DNA of 64,000 nucleotides from Candidatus Sumerlaeota bacterium. GTDB taxonomy: Bacteria > Sumerlaeota > Sumerlaeia > Sumerlaeales > Sumerlaeaceae. The notes beneath the pieces are model-generated. The model was not told where the DNA came from. It ran no database searches and was given only the letters and a program-made list of their open reading frames with translations. Below are positions 28,922 through 38,274 of the stretch, piece by piece. Within the stretch, counting starts at the first letter, position 1, and every line of letters starts with the position of its first letter. The translations under genes and the position numbers were made by a program. The stretch lies in assembly GCA_017161655.1 (NCBI GenBank), contig JADFCV010000001.1, forward strand, positions 124,001 through 188,000, written 5' to 3'.

Positions 28922-28956
28922 TCTTTCTTCTCGACGTTTGATTCGGATTTCTTGGA

Positions 28957-28998
28957 AAGCACGCTGCGCCAAACCGGCCGCAGCGTGCTTCGTTTCTT
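28957..28998 (+). terminator. Intrinsic terminator after rplK
   Basis: A perfect 12-bp stem (28957-28968 with 28979-28990, AAGCACGCTGCG) and a 10-nt loop are followed by CGTTTCTT. It closes the rpmG-rplK unit. Confidence 0.9.
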
Positions 28999-29158
28999 GT
29001 GTCTTCTCCTGAAGGGCTTTTCCACCAGAGCCTTGTCGTTCAGATTTCACTAAAAGAATTGGTGCTGCAGCTTTTTATGTTTTCGATTGAGATTTTTCCC
29101 CCGTCCTGACACACTGAAAACCGTAACTGCGTAGGGCATGTGTCGGGAGGTAAGTCCA

Positions 29159-32100
29159 ATGTTGTGCGGTCGCTTCCTGATGCTGGTGCGGGGGAACGGA
29201 CGCAAGAGGGGACAGCGGTGTTCCATTCTCTGCACTGGCAGCTTCTTGTTCGTGATACTCACGCTCTGCGCAGAGGCAACCAGTTGCGCCTCAAGTCTAC
29301 CGAACGAGAGATGGCGCAGCATCGGTGGAACTTGCGGAGTCAACAGCGAAGTCTTTGCTCTTGCAGCGACCTCAGTTTCAGCCGGCATTTCACTCCAGGA
29401 CAGAATTTACGTGGCGGGCTCATTTTCCAAAGCAGGCGATCTTCCAGCCGCCAAGATTGCTTACTGGCAAAATCATGCTTTTTATCCCATCGCCACGAGT
29501 ATCAACGGCTCCGTTTACGCAATAACAGTTCTTCCCAACAATCAGGTGGTGATTGGCGGAGACTTCACAAGTGTGGACGGTAAGAACACGCGCTATATCG
29601 CGAGGTGGGATGGTTCTCAATGGGGACCAGTGGGGACGGGAACCAATGGCCCAGTGTACGCTCTCGCCAGCGATACCAGCGGAACCATCTATCTAGGGGG
29701 GCAGTTCTCCCTTTTCAATGGTCACACTGCAAACAACGTGGCGAGCTGGACGGAAGGCGGGAGCTCCAGCGGCTTAGGAGGCGGGACAAACGCGCGGGTG
29801 CATACTCTGCTCTGGGCTAACAATAGACTTTACGTGGGAGGACAGTTTACTTCTGCAGGAGGGCAGGGCTATGCTCGGGCCGCCATTTGGGATCCAGCAC
29901 AGAATCGGTGGTTTGGCATGGGGACCGGAATATCCGGCTTTGCGGTTTTCTCTTTCACTGCGGATACAAGCGGAACAGTGTATGCGGGTGGGGCATTTTC
30001 TGCTGCCGGTGGCCAACCAGCGTCGAATGTTGCCAAGTGGAATGGATCAAGCTGGGCGCCAATGGGCGCAGGGCTCGACGGGGCGGTTGCAGCGCTTCAC
30101 TGCACCGGCGAAGGCACCGTGTATGCCGGTGGATTTTTCCAGACCTCCGGGGGGCAGCCAATGCCACAGCTTGCAAGGTGGCAGGGTGGAAGCTGGACGG
30201 CGTGTGGCCTGACCTTGAACCCACAGGCGACGGGAACGCTCATCAATGCTATTGTAAGCGGGCCCGTTACAGGTGATGTGTATGTGGCAGGACGATTCGA
30301 GTTTGCAAACGACCTCCTTTTTCATCATGTTGCTCGGGGTGCGCCAGGAGGGTGGCGCCAGCTCCGGCCAGGTTTCGACAGCAACGTCTACGCCGTTGCT
30401 GTTGATGGCTTGGGCGACCTCTATGTCGGTGGGCTGTTTGGTCGCGCCGGAGATGGCATGACCACAGCGAGGCGGTCGGCCAGGTGGGACGGACAGCGAT
30501 GGTACCCGGTGGGGAACAAAGCAGATGGCACCTGGTTTATTCGAAGTCTGGTTTGGGACACGACTGGAGTGTTGTATGCGAGCTTCCTGCATACCCGCAT
30601 GCCAGACGGTGGGCGCTGGGAATGGGGAGTACAACGCCTCAATCATGATTCGAATACGTGGGAATGGTACGGAGGTGCTGACCTCCCCTTTTACAACATA
30701 GCCGCACTCTCATGGAGTCCTGCAGGGATTTTGTACGCAGGTGGGCTGGATCCTTTCATCCCGTTGAGAAAACTAGTGGATGGCTTTTGGGAAATTATAT
30801 TAGTTCCTTTCGTCGACCCTGTCCATGTTCTTTTGCATGATCCATCTGGGAATGGGGACCTCTATGTCGGCGGGGCGTTTGCCACGCACGGCCACATTGT
30901 CAGGCTTTCTCCCCAGGACTACATGTTTTTCCACGGTAATGGGCTGAATGGGCCGGTGTATGCTCTTGCCAAAATCGGGGGCGTACTTTACGCGGGTGGA
31001 GACTTCTCTGCGACAAGGGGATCAGGGGGAGACCAAATTCCATTGGCAAACCTAGGAGCGTTTTCTGATACTTGGCACGATGTCGCGGGAGGGGTAAACG
31101 GCAGAGTTAACGCTCTCGAACCAGGCCGAAACGGAGAACTGTTTGTCGGCGGGGCATTTTTGGAAGCTGGCGCGCCGGCTACGTCTGCCTCGCGACTGGC
31201 TGTGTTTGACGGTGCCACTTGGGGCGCAGTAGGTGAAGGTTGTGATAACGATGTCTTTTGTATCCGCCGTGATGGTGCCGGAAATCTTTGGGTTGCAGGA
31301 AGCTTCACTGAAGCCGGTGGGCTGGCTTCACCGCACCTTGCTTGCTACCCAACTTCTGCTTTCTTACTCCATTCGTCCGATTCTATCACCACAAGTGGCG
31401 ATCAGTGGTCCGTAGGGCTTGGATTTACAGAGCCAGGTTTAGCAGAAAACTACTGGGGGCCGGAGGAGGGGGCATTGTTCGCACGTGTCTACGCCGATCC
31501 CACGCGCTATCGGGTGACTGGCCGACTGTCGCGTCCCGCTTTGTGGCTTCCCTATGCCGCAGTGGGGACAGATCGTTACGTGCGAGCGCGGTTTTTCGTC
31601 TATGCGACTGGCAATGATAATTGGCAAACCACCGGCGCCATGCCGAACCTCCGTCTGCGCGTTGCCCACCGCTTTTCTCAGACGGCTATGCTTGAGGTCT
31701 TCAACCACACCAATGTCGACCCGGAAGCATCCACTCGTTTTGGCCCCGAGATTCGTCCCTCAGTTAATCCTGCGAGCCCCTCCCTCTACCGGGTCGATAT
31801 GGATCCAGTGGACGTCCCTTTTCTCGCGCAGAACGCCCAGTCAGAGGGTTTTGCGTGTGGCTTCGAAGCGTATGCGATGGATCCCCAAGATGAAGGCTAC
31901 GTAGCCTTGGCTGAGGTTCAGTTGGGAACGTACCCGTGTCTCGAAGATTTGGTAGCGCCGGCTCAGGTCTTTAAGCCATCAGAAACAGATGCTGGGACGT
32001 TGGCGGTACGAAATCCTGATTCAGAATTGAGCATCATGACGCTCATTCCTCGCAGAGGCGTGGGAGAATTCCCGCGGCCGGATATCGTGTCGCCACAGCC

Positions 32101-32704
32101 GGTTTATTCAGAGGGCTCTTGGGGCATTTGCCTCGACACGCGTCCTGTTCTGGCATCGCGCTATGGAGTCATTCAGCGCGAATTCTGGCCAGGGGAGTAT
32201 GATCAGCGGATCCGGATTGCTCCCGGAAAAATCTATAAAATTCGTTATCATGTTATTTCTCCGCAGGATTCTAATCGTCAGTCGCAAATGCGACTTCGGG
32301 CGCGCACGGTGAGGTATTTGTGGTGTCAGAAATTTGAAGTGGGTGGCGCATGGGGAGCTGGCCCAGAAAATAACCTATGCGCGGCACAAGCGCTTCCAGG
32401 GGTTGGATGTATGAATCCGGATAAACTTGGCTCCGAAAACGGTGGCTGGTACACATTGCTTATCCATTCGCCGTTGGATGAGCGGATCCGTTCTGACTAT
32501 CCCGCGGGTACGCCCCTGTCCGTGTCCATGCCTAACCTTTACGCCGAACCGGGAATGGGCGAGAACGCCTACTCGTTCCGCGACCTGCGGATTTGCTTTG
32601 ATAATCTCGACACGCTCTCCGGCAGCGCTATGAACTATCTGGAAGAAGGGTGCTTTGTGCTCGATCGCATCGAGGTACGTGGTTATTTTGACATTTGGGA
32701 TTAG
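29159..32704 (+). CDS. Giant secreted repeat protein, beta-propeller-like
   Basis: The start is set at 29159, which has GGGAGG 8 nt upstream; an earlier in-frame start at 29138 precedes that site. The 1181-residue product has a long basic n-region and hydrophobic core (about 22-42) for export. Residues about 65-740 hold some twelve repeats of roughly 40-60 residues with the pattern Y(V/A)GG-F--AGG----A-W-G--W---G-G--G-V-AL, typical of Kelch-like or NHL-like propeller blades on surface proteins. The C-terminal third (about 750-1181) is non-repetitive and beta-rich, with several Cys. Function unknown; probably cell surface or secreted. Confidence 0.85.
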   Translation: MLCGRFLMLVRGNGRKRGQRCSILCTGSFLFVILTLCAEATSCASSLPNERWRSIGGTCGVNSEVFALAATSVSAGISLQDRIYVAGSFSKAGDLPAAKIAYWQNHAFYPIATSINGSVYAITVLPNNQVVIGGDFTSVDGKNTRYIARWDGSQWGPVGTGTNGPVYALASDTSGTIYLGGQFSLFNGHTANNVASWTEGGSSSGLGGGTNARVHTLLWANNRLYVGGQFTSAGGQGYARAAIWDPAQNRWFGMGTGISGFAVFSFTADTSGTVYAGGAFSAAGGQPASNVAKWNGSSWAPMGAGLDGAVAALHCTGEGTVYAGGFFQTSGGQPMPQLARWQGGSWTACGLTLNPQATGTLINAIVSGPVTGDVYVAGRFEFANDLLFHHVARGAPGGWRQLRPGFDSNVYAVAVDGLGDLYVGGLFGRAGDGMTTARRSARWDGQRWYPVGNKADGTWFIRSLVWDTTGVLYASFLHTRMPDGGRWEWGVQRLNHDSNTWEWYGGADLPFYNIAALSWSPAGILYAGGLDPFIPLRKLVDGFWEIILVPFVDPVHVLLHDPSGNGDLYVGGAFATHGHIVRLSPQDYMFFHGNGLNGPVYALAKIGGVLYAGGDFSATRGSGGDQIPLANLGAFSDTWHDVAGGVNGRVNALEPGRNGELFVGGAFLEAGAPATSASRLAVFDGATWGAVGEGCDNDVFCIRRDGAGNLWVAGSFTEAGGLASPHLACYPTSAFLLHSSDSITTSGDQWSVGLGFTEPGLAENYWGPEEGALFARVYADPTRYRVTGRLSRPALWLPYAAVGTDRYVRARFFVYATGNDNWQTTGAMPNLRLRVAHRFSQTAMLEVFNHTNVDPEASTRFGPEIRPSVNPASPSLYRVDMDPVDVPFLAQNAQSEGFACGFEAYAMDPQDEGYVALAEVQLGTYPCLEDLVAPAQVFKPSETDAGTLAVRNPDSELSIMTLIPRRGVGEFPRPDIVSPQPVYSEGSWGICLDTRPVLASRYGVIQREFWPGEYDQRIRIAPGKIYKIRYHVISPQDSNRQSQMRLRARTVRYLWCQKFEVGGAWGAGPENNLCAAQALPGVGCMNPDKLGSENGGWYTLLIHSPLDERIRSDYPAGTPLSVSMPNLYAEPGMGENAYSFRDLRICFDNLDTLSGSAMNYLEEGCFVLDRIEVRGYFDIWD

Positions 32705-32723
32705 TCTCTTTTGCGAGTTCTTG

Positions 32724-34037
32724 CTAACCCGAGACAATCACGATTTTGGGGGAATGCTCAAGAGCTTCCTTTTTTATAAACGCCACACTCGCAAAGCTCA
32801 CGAGACAGGTGCGGTCAGGGGTATTCGCTTGCTGATAAGTTAACACACGCGGAATTGCTAGTCCCTGCATGGCCGCCATCGCTACGTAGATGGTTGCGAT
32901 GCTGCAAACTTGCTGCTCGTTGCCATCTTCTCGGAAATAATCGAAAAACTTTTCCGGATCGCCTGTTTCCAGGGCTGCAAGGGCTCCGCGATCCCCGATT
33001 TCAATCTCGCGCTCGCGCTCTTCATCATTCATGACCGGTTGCCCAAAATGAGGACCGCAGTGAGAGAGGTCCACACCCGCGATAAGGCCAACACGGCCAC
33101 CGTGACGCTCGAGGATTTCCTTTAGCGCTTTGCAAAAGCTCGCAATTTCGGGATCGTCAGAAGGCTTTGCTCCTGTCAGAAGCATTTCTTCGAAACTCCC
33201 CACAAGAACGGGGACGATGCGCGGCGTCTCATTCTCACCGAAAATGTGACGAAGATAGATGGTCTGAAGCTCAATTGTGTGCTCGTTCGCATGAGCAAAT
33301 TCATCGGCGAAGAGTTCGCCACCAAAAGACTCTCTCAGTTCATCCAGAAGCTCGCGATCCGTTTCCACCAAACCCAGCGGCGTTTCAAAATCCTTCCGTG
33401 TCGCTACGAAGCGGTGTGCCATGGGTTTGTGACTTGTGCCGATTACAATGTATGTTTTTGCGCCTACGCCATAATCTTTAAGAGCACGGTAAGCCCACGC
33501 ATAAGCGGCACCGCCCCGGTCATAATCAATGTGCGGAGAGAGCACCCCGACGACAGACTTTCGGGGCAAGTCCAGTTCGGCCGGTGGTGCCCCAGATGCA
33601 TGGACATGCCCCCGAAGCTGCTCGGCCAACTTCTTGATCATCTCAAGGCGATCAAGACCGTCTGCTCGAAAGACGGTCGATGGGCGCACGCTGAGTTGTG
33701 AAAATTCCCGACGCTTGCCTTCATAAGCCTCCTGGAAGCGCGGGCTGAGCAAAAGCAAGGCCTCGTCAAGCTGCTTTGCTATCGATTCAAAGACTTCAGC
33801 GCCGATAATTGTTCCTGTCGCGCGAGTGACAACCTCGGCCATCTGGGCACACGTGGTACGCCCGTTTGCTAATTGGAAAAAGACGAGAAGAAGGGGATGT
33901 GCTGCCAAGACTGCTGCACCTTCCATAACACCCAGGGGGTCTCGCACGATGATCACATCGCGCCCATCAACCCGTGCGGGATGCATATCGAGGGGACGAA
34001 CGGCGGGAGTGTCGAGTGGAAAGACTTGAACTGTCAT
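32724..34037 (-). CDS. MEMO-family protein (AmmeMemoRadiSam B) with N-terminal helical domain
   Basis: The start at ATG 34037 gives 437 residues; a TTG at 34085 would add 16. The C-terminal two thirds (about 145-437) are MEMO1-like, with the metal-binding His-rich motifs SPHIDYDRGG, IGTSHKPMAHRF, HANEHTIELQ and GVDLSHCGPHFG. The N-terminal domain (about 15-110; VIIVRDPLGVMEGAAVLAAHP, LLLVFFQLANGRTTCAQMAEVV) looks like a PqqD-type winged helix. MEMO genes often accompany AMMECR1 and a radical SAM gene; neither is nearby. Related to dioxygenase-like non-haem iron enzymes; substrate unknown. Convergent with the repeat protein gene, 19 nt apart. Confidence 0.88.
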   Translation of the reverse strand: MTVQVFPLDTPAVRPLDMHPARVDGRDVIIVRDPLGVMEGAAVLAAHPLLLVFFQLANGRTTCAQMAEVVTRATGTIIGAEVFESIAKQLDEALLLLSPRFQEAYEGKRREFSQLSVRPSTVFRADGLDRLEMIKKLAEQLRGHVHASGAPPAELDLPRKSVVGVLSPHIDYDRGGAAYAWAYRALKDYGVGAKTYIVIGTSHKPMAHRFVATRKDFETPLGLVETDRELLDELRESFGGELFADEFAHANEHTIELQTIYLRHIFGENETPRIVPVLVGSFEEMLLTGAKPSDDPEIASFCKALKEILERHGGRVGLIAGVDLSHCGPHFGQPVMNDEEREREIEIGDRGALAALETGDPEKFFDYFREDGNEQQVCSIATIYVAMAAMQGLAIPRVLTYQQANTPDRTCLVSFASVAFIKKEALEHSPKIVIVSG

Positions 34038-34272
34038 ATTTGCGTGGCTTTTGGTTCCTTTGTTGGTTGCTGACGTCTTAATCAAGGAAAGTTACAGCAG
34101 AGTGATTATTCATCGCTCTTCAACGGGCGGAATCATTCAAAGCTGTGCAGACCGAGCCACGTGAATGCTTTTTCTCTCGATGTTAGCTTTCAATGGCCTA
34201 GGGCAAACGTTCTTGCAAAGCTACCATGAACTCCTCCCATGTTGATTCACGAATCCGAGTCTTACTTCTTTT

Positions 34273-35922
34273 ATGGGGATCGTGAAAATGCACAAATACC
34301 TCGCTTTATGTGGCGGGCTGTTGGTCGGTTTGGCCATCAACGTCGGTTATGCTTCCTCTCCACTGGAAGAAGCGGTAGAACTGCGGAACCGAGGCGAGTT
34401 TCAAAAAGCTGTTCAAACACTCACGACATACCTTGAGGAAACATCGTCAACGTTGTCCCCAGACGAACGCCGAACTGTTGAGTTCGAAATCGAACGCATA
34501 CGTCGAATCCGAATGGATTACACCCTAACCGATCAGCAAGTTTTCGAGCGGATTCGCAAACGTGTGCCAGATTTCACTATGGAAGAATTTCACCAGCTCG
34601 AGCGCGACGGCCATTTTGACATTCAGATCATCGACGGACAGAAACGCTTTGTAAATACAAGCGTTTCGAATATCTTCTTGCGAGTGCCCGAACTGCGCAA
34701 GCGGGATACACAGCGCAAACCTGATCCTACTTATCGCAAACTGTTTGAGCACATGTTGCGGGTTCAAGAAGCTCACGCAGCAAGCCGCGATTTTCTCGTG
34801 CTGCCGCAGGATTTTGCAGTGACCTACACACTGACTGTAAAACCCAACGTTGTGCCTGAAGGCGCGGTTGTGCGTTGCTGGTTGCCCTACGTGCGGATGT
34901 TTCCCTTCCAGAGCGACGCCTATCTGTTGTGGACAGAACCAGAGGGCGCATTGCTAGCACCGCCCGAAGCACCGCACCGCACAGTTTATCTGGAAAAACA
35001 GGCACGGCGCGACGAACCCACCAGTTTTGCCATTCACTTCATTTACCGATGCTGGGCCAGAGTCAGCTCAGTCGATCCCGCCGCCGTGCGCCCCTATCGC
35101 ACTGATGGTCCCGACTATGCCTACTATACGGCTGATCGCAAACCCCACCTCGATCTCCAAAATGAATTGCTTGTGAAACTTAACCGCGAGATTGTTGGTG
35201 ACGAGAAGAATCCGTATCTTGTGGCGCGAAGGATCTACGACTGGATCGCCCACAACACTATCTACCAGTACGCGCGAGAGTACTCCACGCTCGACAACAT
35301 TTCTTACTACACGGCTTCACGGCGCGCCGGCGATTGCGGTCAGCACGGCATGTTATTCATCGCTCTCTGCCGCATGAACGGCATTCCTGCCCGCTGGCAA
35401 TCTGGTTGGGAAAGTTTCGAGGCCAAGGGGAACAACATGCACGATTGGTGCGAGTTCTACATTGAACCGTATGGGTGGCTGCCCGCCGACCCAGACATGG
35501 CTGTCAACGTGCTCCACTATGCCGCGGACGTGCTCAATACAACAGAATCGCAGCAGCTTATGGATTTCATGTTCGGCAATATGGACCACTATCGCCTCGC
35601 GACGAATAGCGACTTCGGGGCGCCCCTCTACCCAGCGAAGCAAGACTTCCGGAGCGAGACAGTGGATTTTCAACGCGGCGAGGTGGAAGCTGACGGGAAA
35701 AACCTCTATTTCGACAAGTGGTCGTGGAACATGGAAATTGAGCCAATTTCGGCAGAGCAGGCCCTTGCCCTTAGCAAGAAGTTCATTCCGTCTAAACCGC
35801 CCCAGGCAGCAAGCGCTTCTCAGATGGGGCAGCCCGCGCCGGAAGATAGACCAACAACTCATTCAAAGTTCAGTGATAGAGAAACAACCGTTCCTGCTGT
35901 CTCTGCGCCGCAGTCTCACTAG
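34273..35922 (+). CDS. Secreted transglutaminase-like protein
   Basis: A 549-residue protein with a signal peptide (about 7-28). Residues about 30-110 are helical and charged. A transglutaminase-like domain (about 300-420) carries the full catalytic triad: Cys355 (RRAGDCGQHG), His390 (NNMHDWCEFY) and Asp406 (PADPDM). A beta-sandwich precedes it (about 170-280; FAVTYTLTVKPNVVPEGAVVRCWLPY). The tail is Pro/Ser/Gln-rich. Such proteins are usually peptidases or crosslinkers acting on envelope peptides. ATG 34288 is another possible start. It is transcribed with the LysM foldase gene downstream (about 80 nt gap). Confidence 0.88.
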   Translation: MGIVKMHKYLALCGGLLVGLAINVGYASSPLEEAVELRNRGEFQKAVQTLTTYLEETSSTLSPDERRTVEFEIERIRRIRMDYTLTDQQVFERIRKRVPDFTMEEFHQLERDGHFDIQIIDGQKRFVNTSVSNIFLRVPELRKRDTQRKPDPTYRKLFEHMLRVQEAHAASRDFLVLPQDFAVTYTLTVKPNVVPEGAVVRCWLPYVRMFPFQSDAYLLWTEPEGALLAPPEAPHRTVYLEKQARRDEPTSFAIHFIYRCWARVSSVDPAAVRPYRTDGPDYAYYTADRKPHLDLQNELLVKLNREIVGDEKNPYLVARRIYDWIAHNTIYQYAREYSTLDNISYYTASRRAGDCGQHGMLFIALCRMNGIPARWQSGWESFEAKGNNMHDWCEFYIEPYGWLPADPDMAVNVLHYAADVLNTTESQQLMDFMFGNMDHYRLATNSDFGAPLYPAKQDFRSETVDFQRGEVEADGKNLYFDKWSWNMEIEPISAEQALALSKKFIPSKPPQAASASQMGQPAPEDRPTTHSKFSDRETTVPAVSAPQSH

Positions 35923-36001
35923 TGGGCATGGGTCTTGCTCAGCTGGTGAGAGATTTCTTGGATGGTTGTGAGATATGAATTCTTCGATGGAAGTGAGAGA
36001 G

Positions 36002-37993
36002 ATGAAGCAGCATCGACATGATAGGCCGAAAGCTTTTATGATGATTTCGATGTGCGCTGCGATCTTGGTTCTTGTGGTGGCTGAGGCCGTGGCCTTCGCT
36101 CAGACGGAGAAACCGACAACAGCATCTGTCCAGATAGGTAGAGCTCATTACGACGCCCTGCCCGACGTTCTCGCAACCTACGACGGGGGGAAGTTCACCA
36201 AAGAAGAACTTTCAGCGACTCTCCATCTTCGCAAACCTGCGAGTGTGCAATATCTTGCGCCCATTGATGTCATGGCTATGCCCCTGGAGCGGTTGCGATC
36301 CGTCGTTTCTGACTACGTTTTCGAGAGGCTGCTGGTAGAAAAAGCCCTTGCTGAGGGGATCGACAAAACCACAAGCGGGATTCGCGAGAAATTGGAGAGG
36401 TACGAGGACGAAGTCTTCAACCGACTTTACTACGAGCGCGTATTCGGCCCAGAACTCGAAGCCAGCAGGGATAAAATGCTTCGAGAAGCTTATGAACGTG
36501 ACAAAGCAACGAAATACACAATTGCTGGCAGCGTAAAACTCGCCGAAATCTACTTCAGTTTTTACCGCCCTTACGAGGTCAAGCAGGGTGATACCCTGGC
36601 GAAAATCGCGGAGCGTGAATGCGGTGACCGCTCCGCGATGAGCCGCATTCTTCGCGATGAACCATTTCATTATCTGCGGTATTCTCCTGGCGTGGCCAAA
36701 GGAGAGGTAGACTTCGCAGAGGTCAAAGCTGGCGAAAAGCTCCTCATTCCCATTCGCAAGGATGAGGTCACCTCGAAGGAAACTTTGGCCAAAAAGGTTC
36801 ACCAAGAAATTGCTCGAGGGAGTGATTTTCTGGAGCTGGCCAAACGCTACAGTGAAGCTCCCTCCTCCCGGAGGGGCGAAGTGTTTGAGTTCGATCCGCT
36901 CTTCGATACGGCAATCAAGCGAGCCGTCGAGAAAACCCCAACCACATCAGTCACGGAGGTCTTACGCACTGCTCACGGGCTTCACCTTATCAAAGTCGTC
37001 GACCGGATTGAAACTAAGACACTGAGTTTTGAAGAGGTTCGTAACCGTATCCAGCTTGATCCCGATGCTGTGCAAAAGGCAGAAGAGGACGCGCGCAAGA
37101 ACCTCGTCGAACGGCTTCGCTCAAAGTATCATCTCGAGCTTAATCACGAAGCCCTTAAGCTAGATGATTATCTCGCCACAACGAGCCCCCTTACCGCGTC
37201 CACATGGATTGCGCGGGCAGGGGAGTGGGTTTACACCCTCGAGGATTTCCGCCGCGAACTCATTCCGTACCAGAAATCTTGGCAGGGACTTACCTATGAC
37301 CAGCGAGTAGATTTTGTTAAGTCCTCTCCCAAGATACTCAAGCATCTGATTAAGCTGGAATCAAAATCATTAGGACTCCAGAACGATCCTCAATATAAGG
37401 CCGAAATGGAATCAAAAGCCGTCATTGATGTGAGCACGGCTTACCTGCGTCAGCTTGAAGGGAAACTCGCTCCAATCACGGACGCAGAAATGCGGGAGTA
37501 CTACGACAAGCATCTTGATCAGTTTACAGGGATCCCCAAGGTCAAGCTGCGAGAAATCACCAAGCGCGTGAATGTTCTCCTGCCGGAGCCGGAGAAGAGC
37601 CGCGTGCTTGAGGAGGCCAAGCGCAAGCTGCAGGCCATTCGGCAAAACATCAAGAGTGCAAAAGATTTTGAAGAAATGGCGCGACGTGAGAGCGACGCCA
37701 TTGGCACGCGTTCCCGTGGTGGGCTTGTAGGCGTAGTTCCTCTGGGATTTCGTGGCGAGGCATTCCAGGCGCAGCTAGAAAAACTCCAGCCTGGCCAGGT
37801 CTCTGAGCCATTCCTTTTTGGCTCAGAAATGATGATCGTCATGATCGAGCAAAAAGTCGCAGCTCCTGTTGTTCCTTTTGAGGAAGCCAAGCCGCGGATT
37901 GAGCGAGCCATTCAAGAGGAGCGTCGGCGCCAGATGCGCGACCAGTTGCGAGAGAAACTCTTCGCTGAAAAGCACGTTCAGATTCACATCTAG
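36002..37993 (+). CDS. SurA-like foldase with LysM inserted in its first parvulin domain
   Basis: About 663 residues (start 36002; an ATG at 35975 is in frame). A signal peptide (about 12-35) precedes a SurA-type chaperone N-domain (about 55-175; VLATYDGGKFTKEEL). The first parvulin domain begins with strand VKLAEIYFSF, is interrupted by a LysM domain (about 191-251; YEVKQGDTLAKIAERECGD ... AGEKLLIPI), and resumes with the helix ETLAKKVHQEIARGSDFLELAKRYSEAP. A second, uninterrupted parvulin domain lies at about 500-635 (GIPKVKLREITKRV, DFEEMARRESDAIGTRSRGG). LysM would tether the foldase to peptidoglycan. Product is periplasmic. Confidence 0.9.
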   Translation: MKQHRHDRPKAFMMISMCAAILVLVVAEAVAFAQTEKPTTASVQIGRAHYDALPDVLATYDGGKFTKEELSATLHLRKPASVQYLAPIDVMAMPLERLRSVVSDYVFERLLVEKALAEGIDKTTSGIREKLERYEDEVFNRLYYERVFGPELEASRDKMLREAYERDKATKYTIAGSVKLAEIYFSFYRPYEVKQGDTLAKIAERECGDRSAMSRILRDEPFHYLRYSPGVAKGEVDFAEVKAGEKLLIPIRKDEVTSKETLAKKVHQEIARGSDFLELAKRYSEAPSSRRGEVFEFDPLFDTAIKRAVEKTPTTSVTEVLRTAHGLHLIKVVDRIETKTLSFEEVRNRIQLDPDAVQKAEEDARKNLVERLRSKYHLELNHEALKLDDYLATTSPLTASTWIARAGEWVYTLEDFRRELIPYQKSWQGLTYDQRVDFVKSSPKILKHLIKLESKSLGLQNDPQYKAEMESKAVIDVSTAYLRQLEGKLAPITDAEMREYYDKHLDQFTGIPKVKLREITKRVNVLLPEPEKSRVLEEAKRKLQAIRQNIKSAKDFEEMARRESDAIGTRSRGGLVGVVPLGFRGEAFQAQLEKLQPGQVSEPFLFGSEMMIVMIEQKVAAPVVPFEEAKPRIERAIQEERRRQMRDQLREKLFAEKHVQIHI

Positions 37994-38185
37994 AATTTAG
38001 ATTTTGGACCAAACAGCTCTTGAGACTTTCCGTGTGCTGGTGTCGCTTCAGCGCGGCGGGGTCCTGCGCGCAAGCCAACGTCAAGGGCTGTTCGTAGGTG
38101 CGGGTGGTCCCGCTCGCTTTTTCCACAGGTTCTGTCGGCTGTAGCGCAAAGGGATTCAAACCATTATTTGGGGCGCGGCTAACAT

Positions 38186-38230
38186 TGATAAAAAGAGCCG
38201 GAGATGCACGCACTCCGTGGCATCTCCGGC
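38186..38230 (-). terminator. Intrinsic terminator after tsf
   Basis: Read on the minus strand, an 11-bp stem GCCGGAGATGC/GCATCTCCGGC (38220-38230 with 38197-38207) is followed by TCTTTTTAT. It lies about 45 nt after the tsf stop. Confidence 0.88.
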
Positions 38231-38274
38231 ATTGTCACTTCATGTCGCTAAGCGAAGGGACCTTCCGGACCAAC

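Noticed and set aside
37994-38180. A possible small gene between the LysM foldase and tsf
   Set aside because: Open frames are antisense extensions of the foldase gene without a ribosome site; only the tsf terminator is supported.
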